From the NCBI GenBank assembly GCA_001725415.1, contig MEGH01000023.1, forward strand, positions 161,860-225,859: a DNA stretch of 64,000 bases, read 5' to 3'. The notes beneath the pieces were generated by a model, which worked only from the letters and a program-made list of their open reading frames with translations, was not told the origin of the DNA and ran no database searches. Position 1 is the first letter of the stretch, and every line of letters starts with the position of its first letter. Positions 1-7,773 of the stretch are shown in pieces. The translations under genes and the position numbers were made by a program. Origin of the DNA: Pseudonocardia sp. SCN 73-27 (GTDB lineage Bacteria > Actinomycetota > Actinomycetes > Mycobacteriales > Pseudonocardiaceae).

Positions 1-1170
1 CAGGGAGCCGACCTGCTGCAGCCCGCGGGCGAGCGCGCTGCTGGGCACGCTGACCTGCTCGGTGCCCCAGCTGTCGGGGCCCCGGAACACGACGACGTCG
101 CCGGGCGTGGGGTCGGAGAACCGGTAGGTGATCTTGTCGACGAGCACGCGGTCGTTGTTGCAGCCGGTGCAGCCGTGCAGCGTCTGCTCCATCGAGCCGG
201 ACGGGATGACGTAGACCTTGGCCAGGAACGTCTGGATCAGGAACGTCAGCAGGAGCGCGACGACGATGAGGAGCGGGAGCTCCTTCCAGAACGACGTCTT
301 GCGACGACGCCCCGACTTCTGCTTGCGGTCGCCGGGCTTGGTGTCGGCGGAGTACGACGATGCGGGCCGCCCCTCGGGGGACTCCCCGGCGCGCCTGCGA
401 TGGCGTCCGGGGACGGCTCCGGTCTCGAGGCTGTCGGACACGCCGTCGCGGGAGTCGGACGCGTCGCGGACGCGCCGCTCACGGGGGGGACGCTGCTCGC
501 GGGCCGGGCGCTGCGGCCGGTCGTCGCGCGCAGGCTCGTCGCGGGTGGGCCGGCCGAGGTCGACGGTCTCGTCGAGTGCGGGGTCGCCGCCGGGCCGTGC
601 GAGGACGTCGTCAGGGACGGCGCGATCGCGCGCGGGGGCACGGCCGACCGGACGATCGCCCTGGCCGTTGCGGCGCGGGTCGCCAGGCGGCTGCCTGCGG
701 GAGCCGCCGGGCGGCGGGCTCACGGGACGCTGCGGCATCGTGCGGTCGCGGTCGTCGCCGGCAGAGGCGTCGACGCCGCGCGGCTCGGCACCACGGGGGT
801 CGGCACCACGGGGATCGGCATCGCGCGGGTCGTACGCGGGGCCGCGGCGCGCCTGGGCGCGGCCGTCGTACCCCTGAGGAGGCCGACCCGGACCTGCGTC
901 CGGACGGCCGTTCCCGTTGCGGTCGTACCCGCCGTTGCGCCCGTGCCGGGGCGCAGCCTCGGGGGCCCATCCGTCGGGGCCAGGACCGTGCGCCTGCCGT
1001 GGGGCGTGGCGACCCGGTCCACCCGCGTCACCGGCGACGGGACCACCGTCCGGCGCCCAACGCTCGTCGGCGGGCACTCGGCCGTCACCGGGAGGAGGGG
1101 GCGGCGGGTTCGCCGGTCCGTACCGACGGGGTTGGGCCCGCCGGTCGTCGGGGAGCTCGGGAAGCGCCAC
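1..1170 (-). CDS. lepB: Signal peptidase I, C-terminus beyond window
   Basis: Membrane-bound serine protease that removes signal peptides from exported proteins. The reading frame enters from the left edge, so the C-terminal part, including the expected catalytic lysine, is missing here. Visible are a roughly 270-residue cytoplasmic N-terminal region very rich in Arg, Pro, Gly and Asp, with a short DPRGADPRGAEPRG repeat (about 775-835), then one transmembrane segment (LLIVVALLLTFLIQTFL, about 235-290) and the box B motif PSGSMEQTL with the nucleophile serine (about 180-210). The conserved block DRVLVDKITYRF follows. The start is a GTG at 1170; an in-frame GTG at 1176 is equally possible and no clear ribosome site separates them. 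It lies downstream of rplS, as in other actinobacteria. Confidence 0.9.
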   Translation of the reverse strand, partial: MALPELPDDRRAQPRRYGPANPPPPPPGDGRVPADERWAPDGGPVAGDAGGPGRHAPRQAHGPGPDGWAPEAAPRHGRNGGYDRNGNGRPDAGPGRPPQGYDGRAQARRGPAYDPRDADPRGADPRGAEPRGVDASAGDDRDRTMPQRPVSPPPGGSRRQPPGDPRRNGQGDRPVGRAPARDRAVPDDVLARPGGDPALDETVDLGRPTRDEPARDDRPQRPAREQRPPRERRVRDASDSRDGVSDSLETGAVPGRHRRRAGESPEGRPASSYSADTKPGDRKQKSGRRRKTSFWKELPLLIVVALLLTFLIQTFLAKVYVIPSGSMEQTLHGCTGCNNDRVLVDKITYRFSDPTPGDVVVFRGPDSWGTEQVSVPSSALARGLQQVGSL

Positions 1171-1234
1171 GCCCACGAGGCTACGTCACCGCCTGATCAC
1201 CTGAGGGTGAGGTCGTGTCCACCGCCGGGTGAGC

Positions 1235-1594
1235 TCACGACGCGTTCGGGGTCTCCCGCTTCTCCTTGATCTTGGCGGCCTTGCCGCGAAGATCACGGAG
1301 GTAGTACAGCTTCGCCCGGCGGACATCACCTCGGGTGAAGACCTCGATGCGGTCGATGTTCGGCGAGTGCACCGGGAAGGTGCGCTCGACACCGACACCG
1401 AAGGAGACCTTGCGAACGGTGAAGGTCTCGCGGGCGCCCTCGCCGTGACGGCGGATGACGACACCCTGGAAGAGCTGCACACGCGAGCGCGTGCCCTCGA
1501 TGACCTTCACGTGCACCTTGAGCGTGTCGCCCGGCCGGAAGGCGGGGATGTCGGAACGCAGGTTCTGTGCGTCCAGTTCGTCAAGGGTGTTCAT
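1235..1594 (-). CDS. rplS: 50S ribosomal protein L19
   Basis: Large-subunit protein at the 30S-50S interface. The product is 119 residues, the usual family length, and carries the typical core [16 protein letters not shown], the block [12 protein letters not shown] and the C-terminal [21 protein letters not shown]. The frame stays open 87 bases upstream, but the family N-terminus [10 protein letters not shown] fixes the start at 1594. It follows trmD after a 152-base gap. A CACTAT box near 1706-1711 on the minus strand could be the -10 of its own promoter, giving a leader of about 100 nt. Confidence 0.97.
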   Translation of the reverse strand: MNTLDELDAQNLRSDIPAFRPGDTLKVHVKVIEGTRSRVQLFQGVVIRRHGEGARETFTVRKVSFGVGVERTFPVHSPNIDRIEVFTRGDVRRAKLYYLRDLRGKAAKIKEKRETPNAS

Positions 1595-1746
1595 CGCGCA
1601 GGTCCGTCCTCGTCTGATTGCGGTCATGCAGGGGCGCCGCTCCACGCGACTGGGCTTGGCGCCGGGGCTGTCCCGACGCACCTGTCGGGAGCTGGCAACT
1701 CATCCATAGTGCCAGACGCCCTCCGCGGCGGTGACACCGGTGGCCG

Positions 1747-2520
1747 TCAGCCGGCGTCGGAGGCCTCCGACTGCTTGGCCGCCAACGCCTCCAGCAGTGC
1801 GCGGTCCTTCTTGTCCAGGGCGTCGGCGGGCAGTGCGGCGAGCAGGTCGGGACGGCGGGCGGCGGTCCGTTCGAGTGCGCGGTCGCGCCGCCAGCGGGCG
1901 ATGGCGCCGTGGTTGCCGCTGCGCAGGACGTCGGGGACCGGGCGGTCGCGCCACACCTCCGGCCGGGTGTAGGAGGGCCCTTCGAGCAGCCCGTCGGAGA
2001 ACGAGTCCTCCGCCGCCGAGCGCGGGTTGCCCAGCACGCCGGGCAGCAGCCGCGCCACGGCCTCGACGACGACGAGCACCGCCGCCTCTCCCCCGACCAG
2101 CACGTAGTCGCCGATGCTGATCTCGTCGACGGGCATCGCGTCCGCGTAGTGGTCGACGACCCGCTGGTCGATCCCCTCGTAGCGGCCGCACGCGAACACC
2201 AGCCGTTCCTCGGCGGCGTAGGCGTGCGCGTCGGACTGCGTGAACGGCCGTCCCGCCGGTGTGGGGACGACCAGTCGCGCCGGACGCTCGTCGGCGGCCA
2301 GCACCGCGTCGAGCGCGTCCCCCCACACCTGCGGGCGCATCACCATTCCGGGGCCGCCGCCGTAGGGCGAGTCGTCGACGGCCTGGTGCACGTCGTGTGT
2401 CCAGTCGCGCAGGTCGTGGACGGCGACGTCGAGCAGGCCCGACCCGATCGCCCGACCCAGCAGAGCCTCGCGGAGAGGCGCAAGGTAGCCGGGGAAGATG
2501 GTGACGACGTCGATCCGCAC
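1747..2520 (-). CDS. trmD: tRNA (guanine-37-N1)-methyltransferase
   Basis: Uses S-adenosylmethionine to methylate G37 next to the anticodon, which prevents frameshifting. The product is 257 residues from a GTG start ([13 protein letters not shown]). SpoU/TrmD knot motifs are present: [10 protein letters not shown] (50-59), [11 protein letters not shown] (111-121) and [11 protein letters not shown] (135-145), followed by the catalytic-region [17 protein letters not shown]. An upstream in-frame ATG would add about 100 residues unlike the family and was not chosen. In most actinobacteria this gene sits directly after rimM; here about 1.5 kb separates them, and the mgtC remnant starts divergently about 50 bases away. 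Confidence 0.97.
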   Translation of the reverse strand: MRIDVVTIFPGYLAPLREALLGRAIGSGLLDVAVHDLRDWTHDVHQAVDDSPYGGGPGMVMRPQVWGDALDAVLAADERPARLVVPTPAGRPFTQSDAHAYAAEERLVFACGRYEGIDQRVVDHYADAMPVDEISIGDYVLVGGEAAVLVVVEAVARLLPGVLGNPRSAAEDSFSDGLLEGPSYTRPEVWRDRPVPDVLRSGNHGAIARWRRDRALERTAARRPDLLAALPADALDKKDRALLEALAAKQSEASDAG

Positions 2521-2567
2521 CGGCGGGATCCTCGCATCCGCGTGGGCGGACGGGCCGAGGAGGAGCC

Positions 2568-3068
2568 GTGTCCGCGTTCTGGTCGGGGGCGACCAGTGGG
2601 AGATGGTGCTGCCCGTCGCCCTCGCCATGGTGCTGACGACGGCCATCGGCGTCGAACGCGAGGCCGGCGCGAAGAGCGCGGGGCTGCGCACCCACACGCT
2701 GGTGGGCGTGGGCTCGGCGTTGTTCATGCTGGTGTCGAAGTACGGCTTCTTCGACCTGCTCGGCATCGACCACGTCGCCCTCGACCCGTCCCGGACCGCC
2801 GCGCAGGTCGTCTCCGGGATCGGCTTCATCGCTACGCCGACGGCCGCGGCGTCCTGCGTGCGGTGCTCACCGTCTGCACCGAACGCGCTTCGGCGTGCAG
2901 GGCCTGGCGATCGACCGCGAGACGATCGCCGACGACGGCCCGCGGATCGCGGCCGTCACCCTCGACCTCGCGGGCCGTGGCGATGTCACCGCGCTCGCCG
3001 GTGACGTCGCCGAGCTCGCGGGCGTGCGCGGCACCGCCACCGGCCGAGACGAGACGCTCGACGAGTGA
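2568..3068 (+). pseudogene. Decayed MgtC/SapB-family membrane protein
   Basis: Remnant of an MgtC-family inner-membrane protein. The first part (about 2603-2831) encodes the typical MgtC start: [22 protein letters not shown], then [28 protein letters not shown] and VVSGIGFI. The sequence then jumps straight to a C-terminal segment ([19 protein letters not shown]) in another frame, so the remaining transmembrane helices are deleted. A further one-base loss near 2893 shifts the frame again before [26 protein letters not shown], which ends at the TGA at 3066-3068. With one internal deletion and two frame changes no full-length product can be made. The original start is unclear: GTG at 2568 is out of frame with the body and ATG at 2603 has poor spacing to a Shine-Dalgarno sequence. 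Confidence 0.75.
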
Positions 3069-3081
3069 GCCCGGGACCACC

Positions 3082-3651
3082 TCAGCCGCTCGCCTCGCCG
3101 GACCCCGCACTCGCGACCGCCGCCCTCATGTCGTCGAGGGTGACGCCGCGACGGGCCAGGACGTCGTGCCCCGCGCCCATGCCCGGGTGCAGCAGCGCGA
3201 GCAGGAGGTGCTCGGTGCCGATGTGCGTGTGCTTGAGCCGCAACGCCTCCCGCAGCGACAGCTCCATCGCCTTCTTCGCAGTCGCGTGGAACGCCATGTG
3301 CCCGCCGCGGCGTTCCCGCTGCTTGCGGCCTGCCCGTGTCTGCTCCAGCGCTCCCGGCCCGAAGGCCTCCTCGACCTGGCGACGGACCTCGTCGAGGTCG
3401 ATGCCCAACGTCGCCAGCGCCTCCGCGCTCGGCTCGGCCGTGAGGTCCGGCCCGAGCCCGCTCACGTCGGCGACGACCTCGGCGCGGTCGATCCCCCGCT
3501 CCGCGAGCAGCCGCAGCGCCAGCGAGTCCGGCACCGAGTAGAGCCCGAGCAGCAGGTGCTCGGTACGGATCGCGCTCGCCCGCCGGTCGCGGGCCTCCTC
3601 CTGCGCGGTGACGACGGCTCGTCGTGCACCGGTGGTGAACCGCTCGAACAT
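3082..3651 (-). CDS. Stand-alone Clp N-terminal (ClpC N-domain) protein
   Basis: A 189-residue protein made only of the double Clp_N repeat, without AAA+ modules. Repeat 1 begins MFERFTTGARRAVVTAQEEA and contains IRTEHLLLGLY; repeat 2 (about 105-175) contains FHATAKKAMELSLREALRLKHTHIGTEHLLLALL. This domain is the adaptor- and ligand-binding head of ClpC unfoldases and, in mycobacterial ClpC1, the target of cyclic peptide antibiotics. Mycobacteria have a similar stand-alone protein (ClpC2). The start at 3651 is the family MFERF start; the frame is open further upstream with unrelated residues. It lies 10 nt downstream of the HTH gene, so the two form an operon. A decoy, sensor or adaptor role for the Clp protease is an inference. 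Confidence 0.9.
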   Translation of the reverse strand: MFERFTTGARRAVVTAQEEARDRRASAIRTEHLLLGLYSVPDSLALRLLAERGIDRAEVVADVSGLGPDLTAEPSAEALATLGIDLDEVRRQVEEAFGPGALEQTRAGRKQRERRGGHMAFHATAKKAMELSLREALRLKHTHIGTEHLLLALLHPGMGAGHDVLARRGVTLDDMRAAVASAGSGEASG

Positions 3652-3661
3652 GGCCGTCTCC

Positions 3662-3877
3662 TCAGTATCCGTAGCGGCGGTACTTCTTGTGCACCGCCTG
3701 CTTGCTGACCTGCAACACCTCGGCGATCTGCTGCCACGACCAGCCCTGGTCGCGCGCGTTGCGCACCTGTAGCTCCTCCAGGGACTCGAGCAGTCCCCGC
3801 AGCGAGGCCACCGCCACCAACCCGACGGCCGGGTCCCGGCTGGACGCCGCCGCCGCGACACTCGTCGCATCCGTCAT
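3662..3877 (-). CDS. Small helix-turn-helix regulator paired with Clp_N gene
   Basis: A 71-residue protein whose C-terminal half is a helix-turn-helix: WSWQQIAEVLQVSKQAVHKKYRRYGY (about 46-71), preceded by a helical ELQVRNARDQG segment. It begins an operon with the Clp_N gene 10 nt downstream. The ATG is preceded immediately by two tandem palindromes (3880-3897 and 3906-3927) overlapping a -35 TTGACG and a -10 TAAGTT, so the transcript is probably leaderless and the protein probably regulates its own promoter. DNA binding is supported by the motif; target and signal are inferred. Confidence 0.85.
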   Translation of the reverse strand: MTDATSVAAAASSRDPAVGLVAVASLRGLLESLEELQVRNARDQGWSWQQIAEVLQVSKQAVHKKYRRYGY

Positions 3878-3879
3878 GC

Positions 3880-3927
3880 CGTCAACTTACGTTGACGAGG
3901 AGGCTGTCGTCAACCTGAGTTGACGAC
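3880..3927 (-). promoter_or_regulatory. Promoter with two tandem palindromic operators
   Basis: Two inverted repeats with the same half-site GTCAAC-N4-GTTGAC lie just upstream of the HTH start codon. The proximal one (3880-3897) has 7-nt perfect arms around TTAC; the distal one (3906-3927) has 9-nt perfect arms around CTGA. Their centres are 28 bp apart. On the minus strand the distal site contains TTGACG (-35) and the proximal one contains TAAGTT (-10, 3884-3889), separated by 18 bp and followed 6 nt later by the ATG. Binding at either site would block RNA polymerase, as expected for an autorepressor. Confidence 0.65.
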
Positions 3928-4008
3928 AGGTGCGCGCCGCGGACATCGCCCCGAGAACAGCGCACAACCCGGTTCTGCGACACCACCGGAAGCCGCCCCG
4001 GACACGGC

Positions 4009-4039
4009 GAAGGGCCCGCCGGAGTCCGGCGGGCCCTTC
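4009..4039 (-). terminator. Strong hairpin terminator after rimM
   Basis: Perfect 14-bp stem (GAAGGGCCCGCCGG and its complement) with a 3-nt loop AGT. It lies 27 bases beyond the rimM stop codon and probably ends the rpsP-khpA-rimM transcript. It also separates that operon from trmD, which now needs its own promoter. Confidence 0.75.
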
Positions 4040-4066
4040 GTGATGCGCGGGTCGGTCGTGCGCGGG

Positions 4067-4636
4067 TCAGGGGTCGAGCAGGCCCTCGGGCGGGTCGAGC
4101 ACGACCCGGCCTCCGTCGAGATCGACGACGGGCACGATCTCGGTGACGAACGGGACCAGCGCGTCGGGCAGGTCGGGGCGGGTCAGCACCAGCAGCTCGC
4201 CGCCGGGCCCGTGGGCGATCTCCTTGACCGTCCCGACGACGGTCCCGTCGCCGAGCTCGGCCCGCAGGCCCTCGAGCTGGTGGGCGTGGAACTCGTCGGG
4301 GTCGCCGGTGGGCGGGAGATCGGCGGCGTCGACGAGCAGCCGGATCCCGCGCAGGGCCTCGGCGGCGTCGCGGTCGGCGGCCTCGGCGAACATCACGAGC
4401 AACCGACCGGAGTGCGGGCGGGAGGACACGACGGTCAACGTCGCCGGTACGGGCGCCCCCGTGGACCGGACCCCGGAAAGCGCGACGAGCTCGGCGCCGG
4501 GGGCGAACCGCTCCTCGGGAGAGTCGGTCCGCACCTCGACGACGAGCTCGCCACGTAGTCCGTGCGGCCGCACGACGACGCCGACCAGCAGACGGGTCGG
4601 CCCCGGCGCGGTACTACCTGTCGGTGTCGACGACAT
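4067..4636 (-). CDS. rimM: 16S rRNA processing protein RimM
   Basis: Assembly factor for the 30S head that binds ribosomal protein S19. The product is 189 residues with an N-terminal RimM beta-barrel (LLVGVVVRPHGLRGELVVEVRTDSPEERF) and a C-terminal PRC-barrel-like half (DEFHAHQLEGLRAELGDGTVVGTVKEI, then VPFVTEIVPVVDLDGGRVVLDPPEGLL). The ATG at 4636 overlaps the end of khpA by 23 nt, consistent with translational coupling; an upstream ATG at 4666 is less likely. It is the last gene of the rpsP operon here, and a strong terminator follows. Confidence 0.95.
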   Translation of the reverse strand: MSSTPTGSTAPGPTRLLVGVVVRPHGLRGELVVEVRTDSPEERFAPGAELVALSGVRSTGAPVPATLTVVSSRPHSGRLLVMFAEAADRDAAEALRGIRLLVDAADLPPTGDPDEFHAHQLEGLRAELGDGTVVGTVKEIAHGPGGELLVLTRPDLPDALVPFVTEIVPVVDLDGGRVVLDPPEGLLDP

Positions 4637-4853
4637 CGACCCGCACGCCCCGGCCGCCGATGCCACCCATGACGGTGCGCAGCGCGGTCGCGGTGCGTCC
4701 GCCGCGGCCGATCACCTTCCCGAGGTCCTCGGGGTGCACGCGCACCTCGAGGGTCCGGCCACGGCGGTTGGTCACCAGGTCGACCCGCACGTCGTCCGGA
4801 TGGTCGACGATGCCGCGGACCAGGTGCTCGAGAGCGTCGGCCAGGACGCTCAC
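4614..4853 (-). CDS. khpA: KH-domain RNA-binding protein KhpA
   Basis: A 79-residue single KH-domain protein, the usual KhpA length. The RNA-binding GXXG loop is GRGG (49-52) in the segment [19 protein letters not shown]. In other bacteria it forms a dimer, or pairs with KhpB, and influences cell-length control and small-RNA or ribosome functions. Its ATG overlaps the rpsP stop codon by 4 nt (ATGA), and it sits between rpsP and rimM as in nearly all actinobacteria. Confidence 0.95.
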   Translation of the reverse strand: MSVLADALEHLVRGIVDHPDDVRVDLVTNRRGRTLEVRVHPEDLGKVIGRGGRTATALRTVMGGIGGRGVRVDVVDTDR

Positions 4854-5293
4854 GACTCGGTCGACTCAGCCTCGGCCGCGTCGGCCTCCTCGGCCTTCGG
4901 GCGCTTGTCGGCCTTCTTCTTCGGCGTGGTGGCCTCGGTGGTCGGCTCCTCGCCTGCGGCCGCGAGTGCGGCCTGGAACCGGGCGAGCTTGTCGACCTTC
5001 TCGGGCTGCGGCTTGAGGGTGCCCTCGGCGCCGGGGAGGCCCTTGAACTTCTGCCAGTCACCGGTGATCTCGAGCAGGTGCTGCACCGACTCGGTCGGCT
5101 GCGCGCCGACACCCAGCCAGTACTGCGCGCGCTCCGAGTCGATCTCGATCAGGCTCGGGTCGTTCTTGGGGTGGTACTTGCCGATCGTCTCGATCGCCCG
5201 TCCGCTGCGCCGGGTACGGGCATCGGCGACGACGACGCGGTAGTACGGCTGACGGATCTTGCCCAGCCTCATCAGCTTGATCTTGACGGCCAC
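4850..5293 (-). CDS. rpsP: 30S ribosomal protein S16
   Basis: Small-subunit assembly protein. The 147-residue product begins [24 protein letters not shown] and contains the family blocks [15 protein letters not shown] and [16 protein letters not shown]. Beyond the normal domain (about 85 residues) it has a Lys/Glu/Ala-rich tail ending in an acidic stretch, as is common in actinobacterial S16. It is the first gene of the rpsP-khpA-rimM operon. A CAGAAT box at 5428-5433 (minus strand) is a candidate -10 about 135 nt upstream. Confidence 0.96.
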   Translation of the reverse strand: MAVKIKLMRLGKIRQPYYRVVVADARTRRSGRAIETIGKYHPKNDPSLIEIDSERAQYWLGVGAQPTESVQHLLEITGDWQKFKGLPGAEGTLKPQPEKVDKLARFQAALAAAGEEPTTEATTPKKKADKRPKAEEADAAEAESTES

Positions 5294-5464
5294 GCTTCCA
5301 ACTGCTCCTCGCGGATCGGTGCTGCTGCGATGAGTCGGCGCGGCTCGCGTGGGGTTGCGGGCTGCGCGTCACTCGACGTCTGCGGTCGCGGCACGGTGAG
5401 AGGGGCCGACCACGGGACCGATCGACCATTCTGCCAGACGCGTCACCCGACAGGTACGCCCGGG

Positions 5465-6601
5465 TCAGACCGCTCCGGGCAGGGCACCCATCAGCGACAG
5501 GGCCAGGGCCAGCGCGGGGAGCAGGTTGTTGATCTGGTGGGCGACGATACTGGCCGTCAGGTTGCCCGTCAGCGCGCGGGCGAGACCGATCGGGATGGCG
5601 ACGATCAGCAGCAGCGGCGTGCGGGTGAACTCGAAGTGGGCGAGGGCGAAGATGATCGTCGTCAGCGCGAAGGCGACCCACCGGTTGGCGCCGTGCTTCT
5701 CCATCGCGCCCCACAGCAGGCCGCGGTAGACGACCTCCTCGCAGAACGGCGCGACCAGCGCGACCAGGGCGAACACGAGGAACGCCTGGGCCGGGCCCGC
5801 GGTGAGGTTCTCGAAGACGTCGCCGACGGCGGAGCTGGCGTTCTCGGCGCCGACGATCGCCATGTAGATGAGCGCCGCGGGGACGCTGAGGACGAGGCCG
5901 CCGACGCCGAAGGCCACGCCGAGGCCGACGTCGCGCCAGGTGAAGCGCAGTCCGAGGTCGGTGCGGGGGCCGTTGCCGCGGACGATCGTCACGACGACGG
6001 CGACGGTGGCCGCGCACAGCGTCGGGAGGCCGAGCAGGATCGCGACGGTGCCGACGCCGGGCTGCGTCCCGCGCACGAGGAGCCAGCCGAGCAGGGCGGA
6101 GACGCCGAGGAAGATGCCTTCGACCAGCAGGTAGGCGGGGAACCCCCAGCGATGCGGCGTGCGGGGTTCGGGGGCGGGCCTGCCGACGGGCGGGCCGCCC
6201 ATCGGGACCGGCGGCGGCCCGATGACGCCGGGTCCGACGCGCGGACGCCCGTCCGGTCCGGCCGGCCAGGCCCCGGCCGGTGCCCCGGGATACGGCGGCC
6301 CGGCGTACTGCGGACCCGGGTGCGGCTGTCCCGGATACGGCCGTCCCGGGTAGGGCGAGCCGGGATACGCCGGCCCCGGATGCGGTCCGGCCTCGGGACC
6401 GCTCTGATGTGGCTGCCCTGCAGCAGGCGGCGGCTCCCCCGAACCGTCGGTCACGGAAGGACCGGCCGGCGCGCCGTCGGGCGCCGGCACGTTCTCGGCA
6501 GGCTCGGTCACCCGGGACCCGTCGGCGGCCGGAACCCCGCTGCCCGCGGGCGACCCGGAGACGTCGGGCACAGGCCGGGGCTCGCCGTCCGGTGATCGCA
6601 C
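5465..6601 (-). CDS. CPBP-family intramembrane metalloprotease
   Basis: A 378-residue membrane protein of the CPBP (CAAX protease and bacteriocin-processing) family. Residues 1-150 are a disordered Pro/Gly region with PYPG-type repeats (about 78-108), probably cytoplasmic. About eight membrane helices follow. The catalytic motifs are intact: EExxxR (E288, E289, R293 in CEEVVYRG), FxxxH (F318-H322) and HxxxN (H355-N359). Bacterial members mature bacteriocins or act in self-immunity, but most are uncharacterised, and no bacteriocin-like gene is nearby. It lies downstream of the amidohydrolase gene on the same strand. Confidence 0.88.
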   Translation of the reverse strand: MRSPDGEPRPVPDVSGSPAGSGVPAADGSRVTEPAENVPAPDGAPAGPSVTDGSGEPPPAAGQPHQSGPEAGPHPGPAYPGSPYPGRPYPGQPHPGPQYAGPPYPGAPAGAWPAGPDGRPRVGPGVIGPPPVPMGGPPVGRPAPEPRTPHRWGFPAYLLVEGIFLGVSALLGWLLVRGTQPGVGTVAILLGLPTLCAATVAVVVTIVRGNGPRTDLGLRFTWRDVGLGVAFGVGGLVLSVPAALIYMAIVGAENASSAVGDVFENLTAGPAQAFLVFALVALVAPFCEEVVYRGLLWGAMEKHGANRWVAFALTTIIFALAHFEFTRTPLLLIVAIPIGLARALTGNLTASIVAHQINNLLPALALALSLMGALPGAV

Positions 6602-6684
6602 GACTCGACGCTACCTGCGTCACGGCCTCCAGGGCCGCCGAGCGGCCACGATCGGCCGGCCGCTCCCCCGGCCGGGGTAACGGC

Positions 6685-7773
6685 TCAGGCCGCGGCGTGC
6701 ACGACGCGCCCGCGCAGCACGATCAGGATCGGCTCGCGCAGGGCGGAGAGGTCGGCGCGGGGGTCGTCGCGGTAGACGACCAGGTCGGCGGGGGCGCCGG
6801 GGGTGAGCCCGGGCCGGCCGAGCCATTCGCGGGCGGCCCAGGACGCGGCGCCGAGCGGGTCGGGGTGCCCGGCGCCGGCGAGGGCGACGATCTCGTCGGC
6901 GATGCGGCCGTGGCGGATGCCACCGCCCGCGTCGGTGCCCGCGTAGATCTTCACACCGGCCTCGGCGGCCCGGCGGACCACGTCGCCGGCGGTGCGGTGC
7001 AGGTCGCGCATGTGGGCGGCGTACGTCGGGTAGCGGCCGGCCCTGTCGGCGATCTCGGGGAAGGTGTCGACGTTGATCAGCGTCGGCACCAGGGCGGTGC
7101 CGCGACGGGCCATCTCGTCGACGAGGTCGTCGGTGAGGCCGGTGCCGTGCTCGATGCAGTCGATCCCGGCGCCGATGAGCCCGGGCAGGGCATCGGTGCC
7201 GAAGACGTGGGCGGTGACGCGGGCGCCGGCGTCGTGCGCGACCTGGATGGCCTCGGAGAGGACGTCGTCGGGCCAGAGGGGTGCGAGGTCGCCCTCGGCG
7301 CGGTCGATCCAGTCGCCGACGAGCTTGACCCAGCCGTCGCCCGCGGCGGCCTGTTCGGCGACGGCCTCGGGAAGCAGGGCGGGGTCGTCGAGGTCGACGG
7401 AGATGCCCGAGATGTAGCGCTTGGGGCGGGCGAGGTGGCGAGCGGCACGGATGATCTCGGGGAGGTCGTCGCGGGCCTGCAGCGGTGTGGTGTCGACGGG
7501 TGAGCCGCAGTCGCGGATCAGCAGCGTCCCGGTGTCGCGGTCGGTGACCGCCTGGTCGGCGGCCTCGTCGAGGCTGACGCCGCCGTCGGGGCCGAGCCCG
7601 ACGTGGCAGTGCGCGTCGACGAGGCCGGGCAGGATCCAGCCGCCGTCGACGAGCGTCTCCGACCCTGCGGTGCCCTCCGCGGCGATGCGGCCGTCGCCGT
7701 CGATGTGGATCTCGCCGCTCTCCCCGCCGGGGAGCAGGACACCACGGAGCCGGTAGCCGGCCGGAGCTGTCAC
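6685..7773 (-). CDS. Metal-dependent amidohydrolase
   Basis: A 362-residue amidohydrolase-superfamily enzyme with a TIM-barrel metal site: DAHCH (H55, H57), later TAHVFG and IEHGTGL histidines, and AGTDAGGGIRHG with the catalytic aspartate. The C-terminal LTPGAPADLVVYRDDPRADL is typical of the imidazolonepropionase/prolidase-like branch. The substrate cannot be told from sequence. Its ATG overlaps the ffh stop by 4 nt, so it is translated from the ffh message; a similar amidohydrolase sits next to ffh in mycobacteria. Confidence 0.88.
   Translation of the reverse strand: MTAPAGYRLRGVLLPGGESGEIHIDGDGRIAAEGTAGSETLVDGGWILPGLVDAHCHVGLGPDGGVSLDEAADQAVTDRDTGTLLIRDCGSPVDTTPLQARDDLPEIIRAARHLARPKRYISGISVDLDDPALLPEAVAEQAAAGDGWVKLVGDWIDRAEGDLAPLWPDDVLSEAIQVAHDAGARVTAHVFGTDALPGLIGAGIDCIEHGTGLTDDLVDEMARRGTALVPTLINVDTFPEIADRAGRYPTYAAHMRDLHRTAGDVVRRAAEAGVKIYAGTDAGGGIRHGRIADEIVALAGAGHPDPLGAASWAAREWLGRPGLTPGAPADLVVYRDDPRADLSALREPILIVLRGRVVHAAA

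Noticed and set aside
1595-1746. Ribosomal-protein leader motif upstream of rplS
   Set aside because: The leader may be about 100 nt long, but no structure could be matched to a known leader family by eye.
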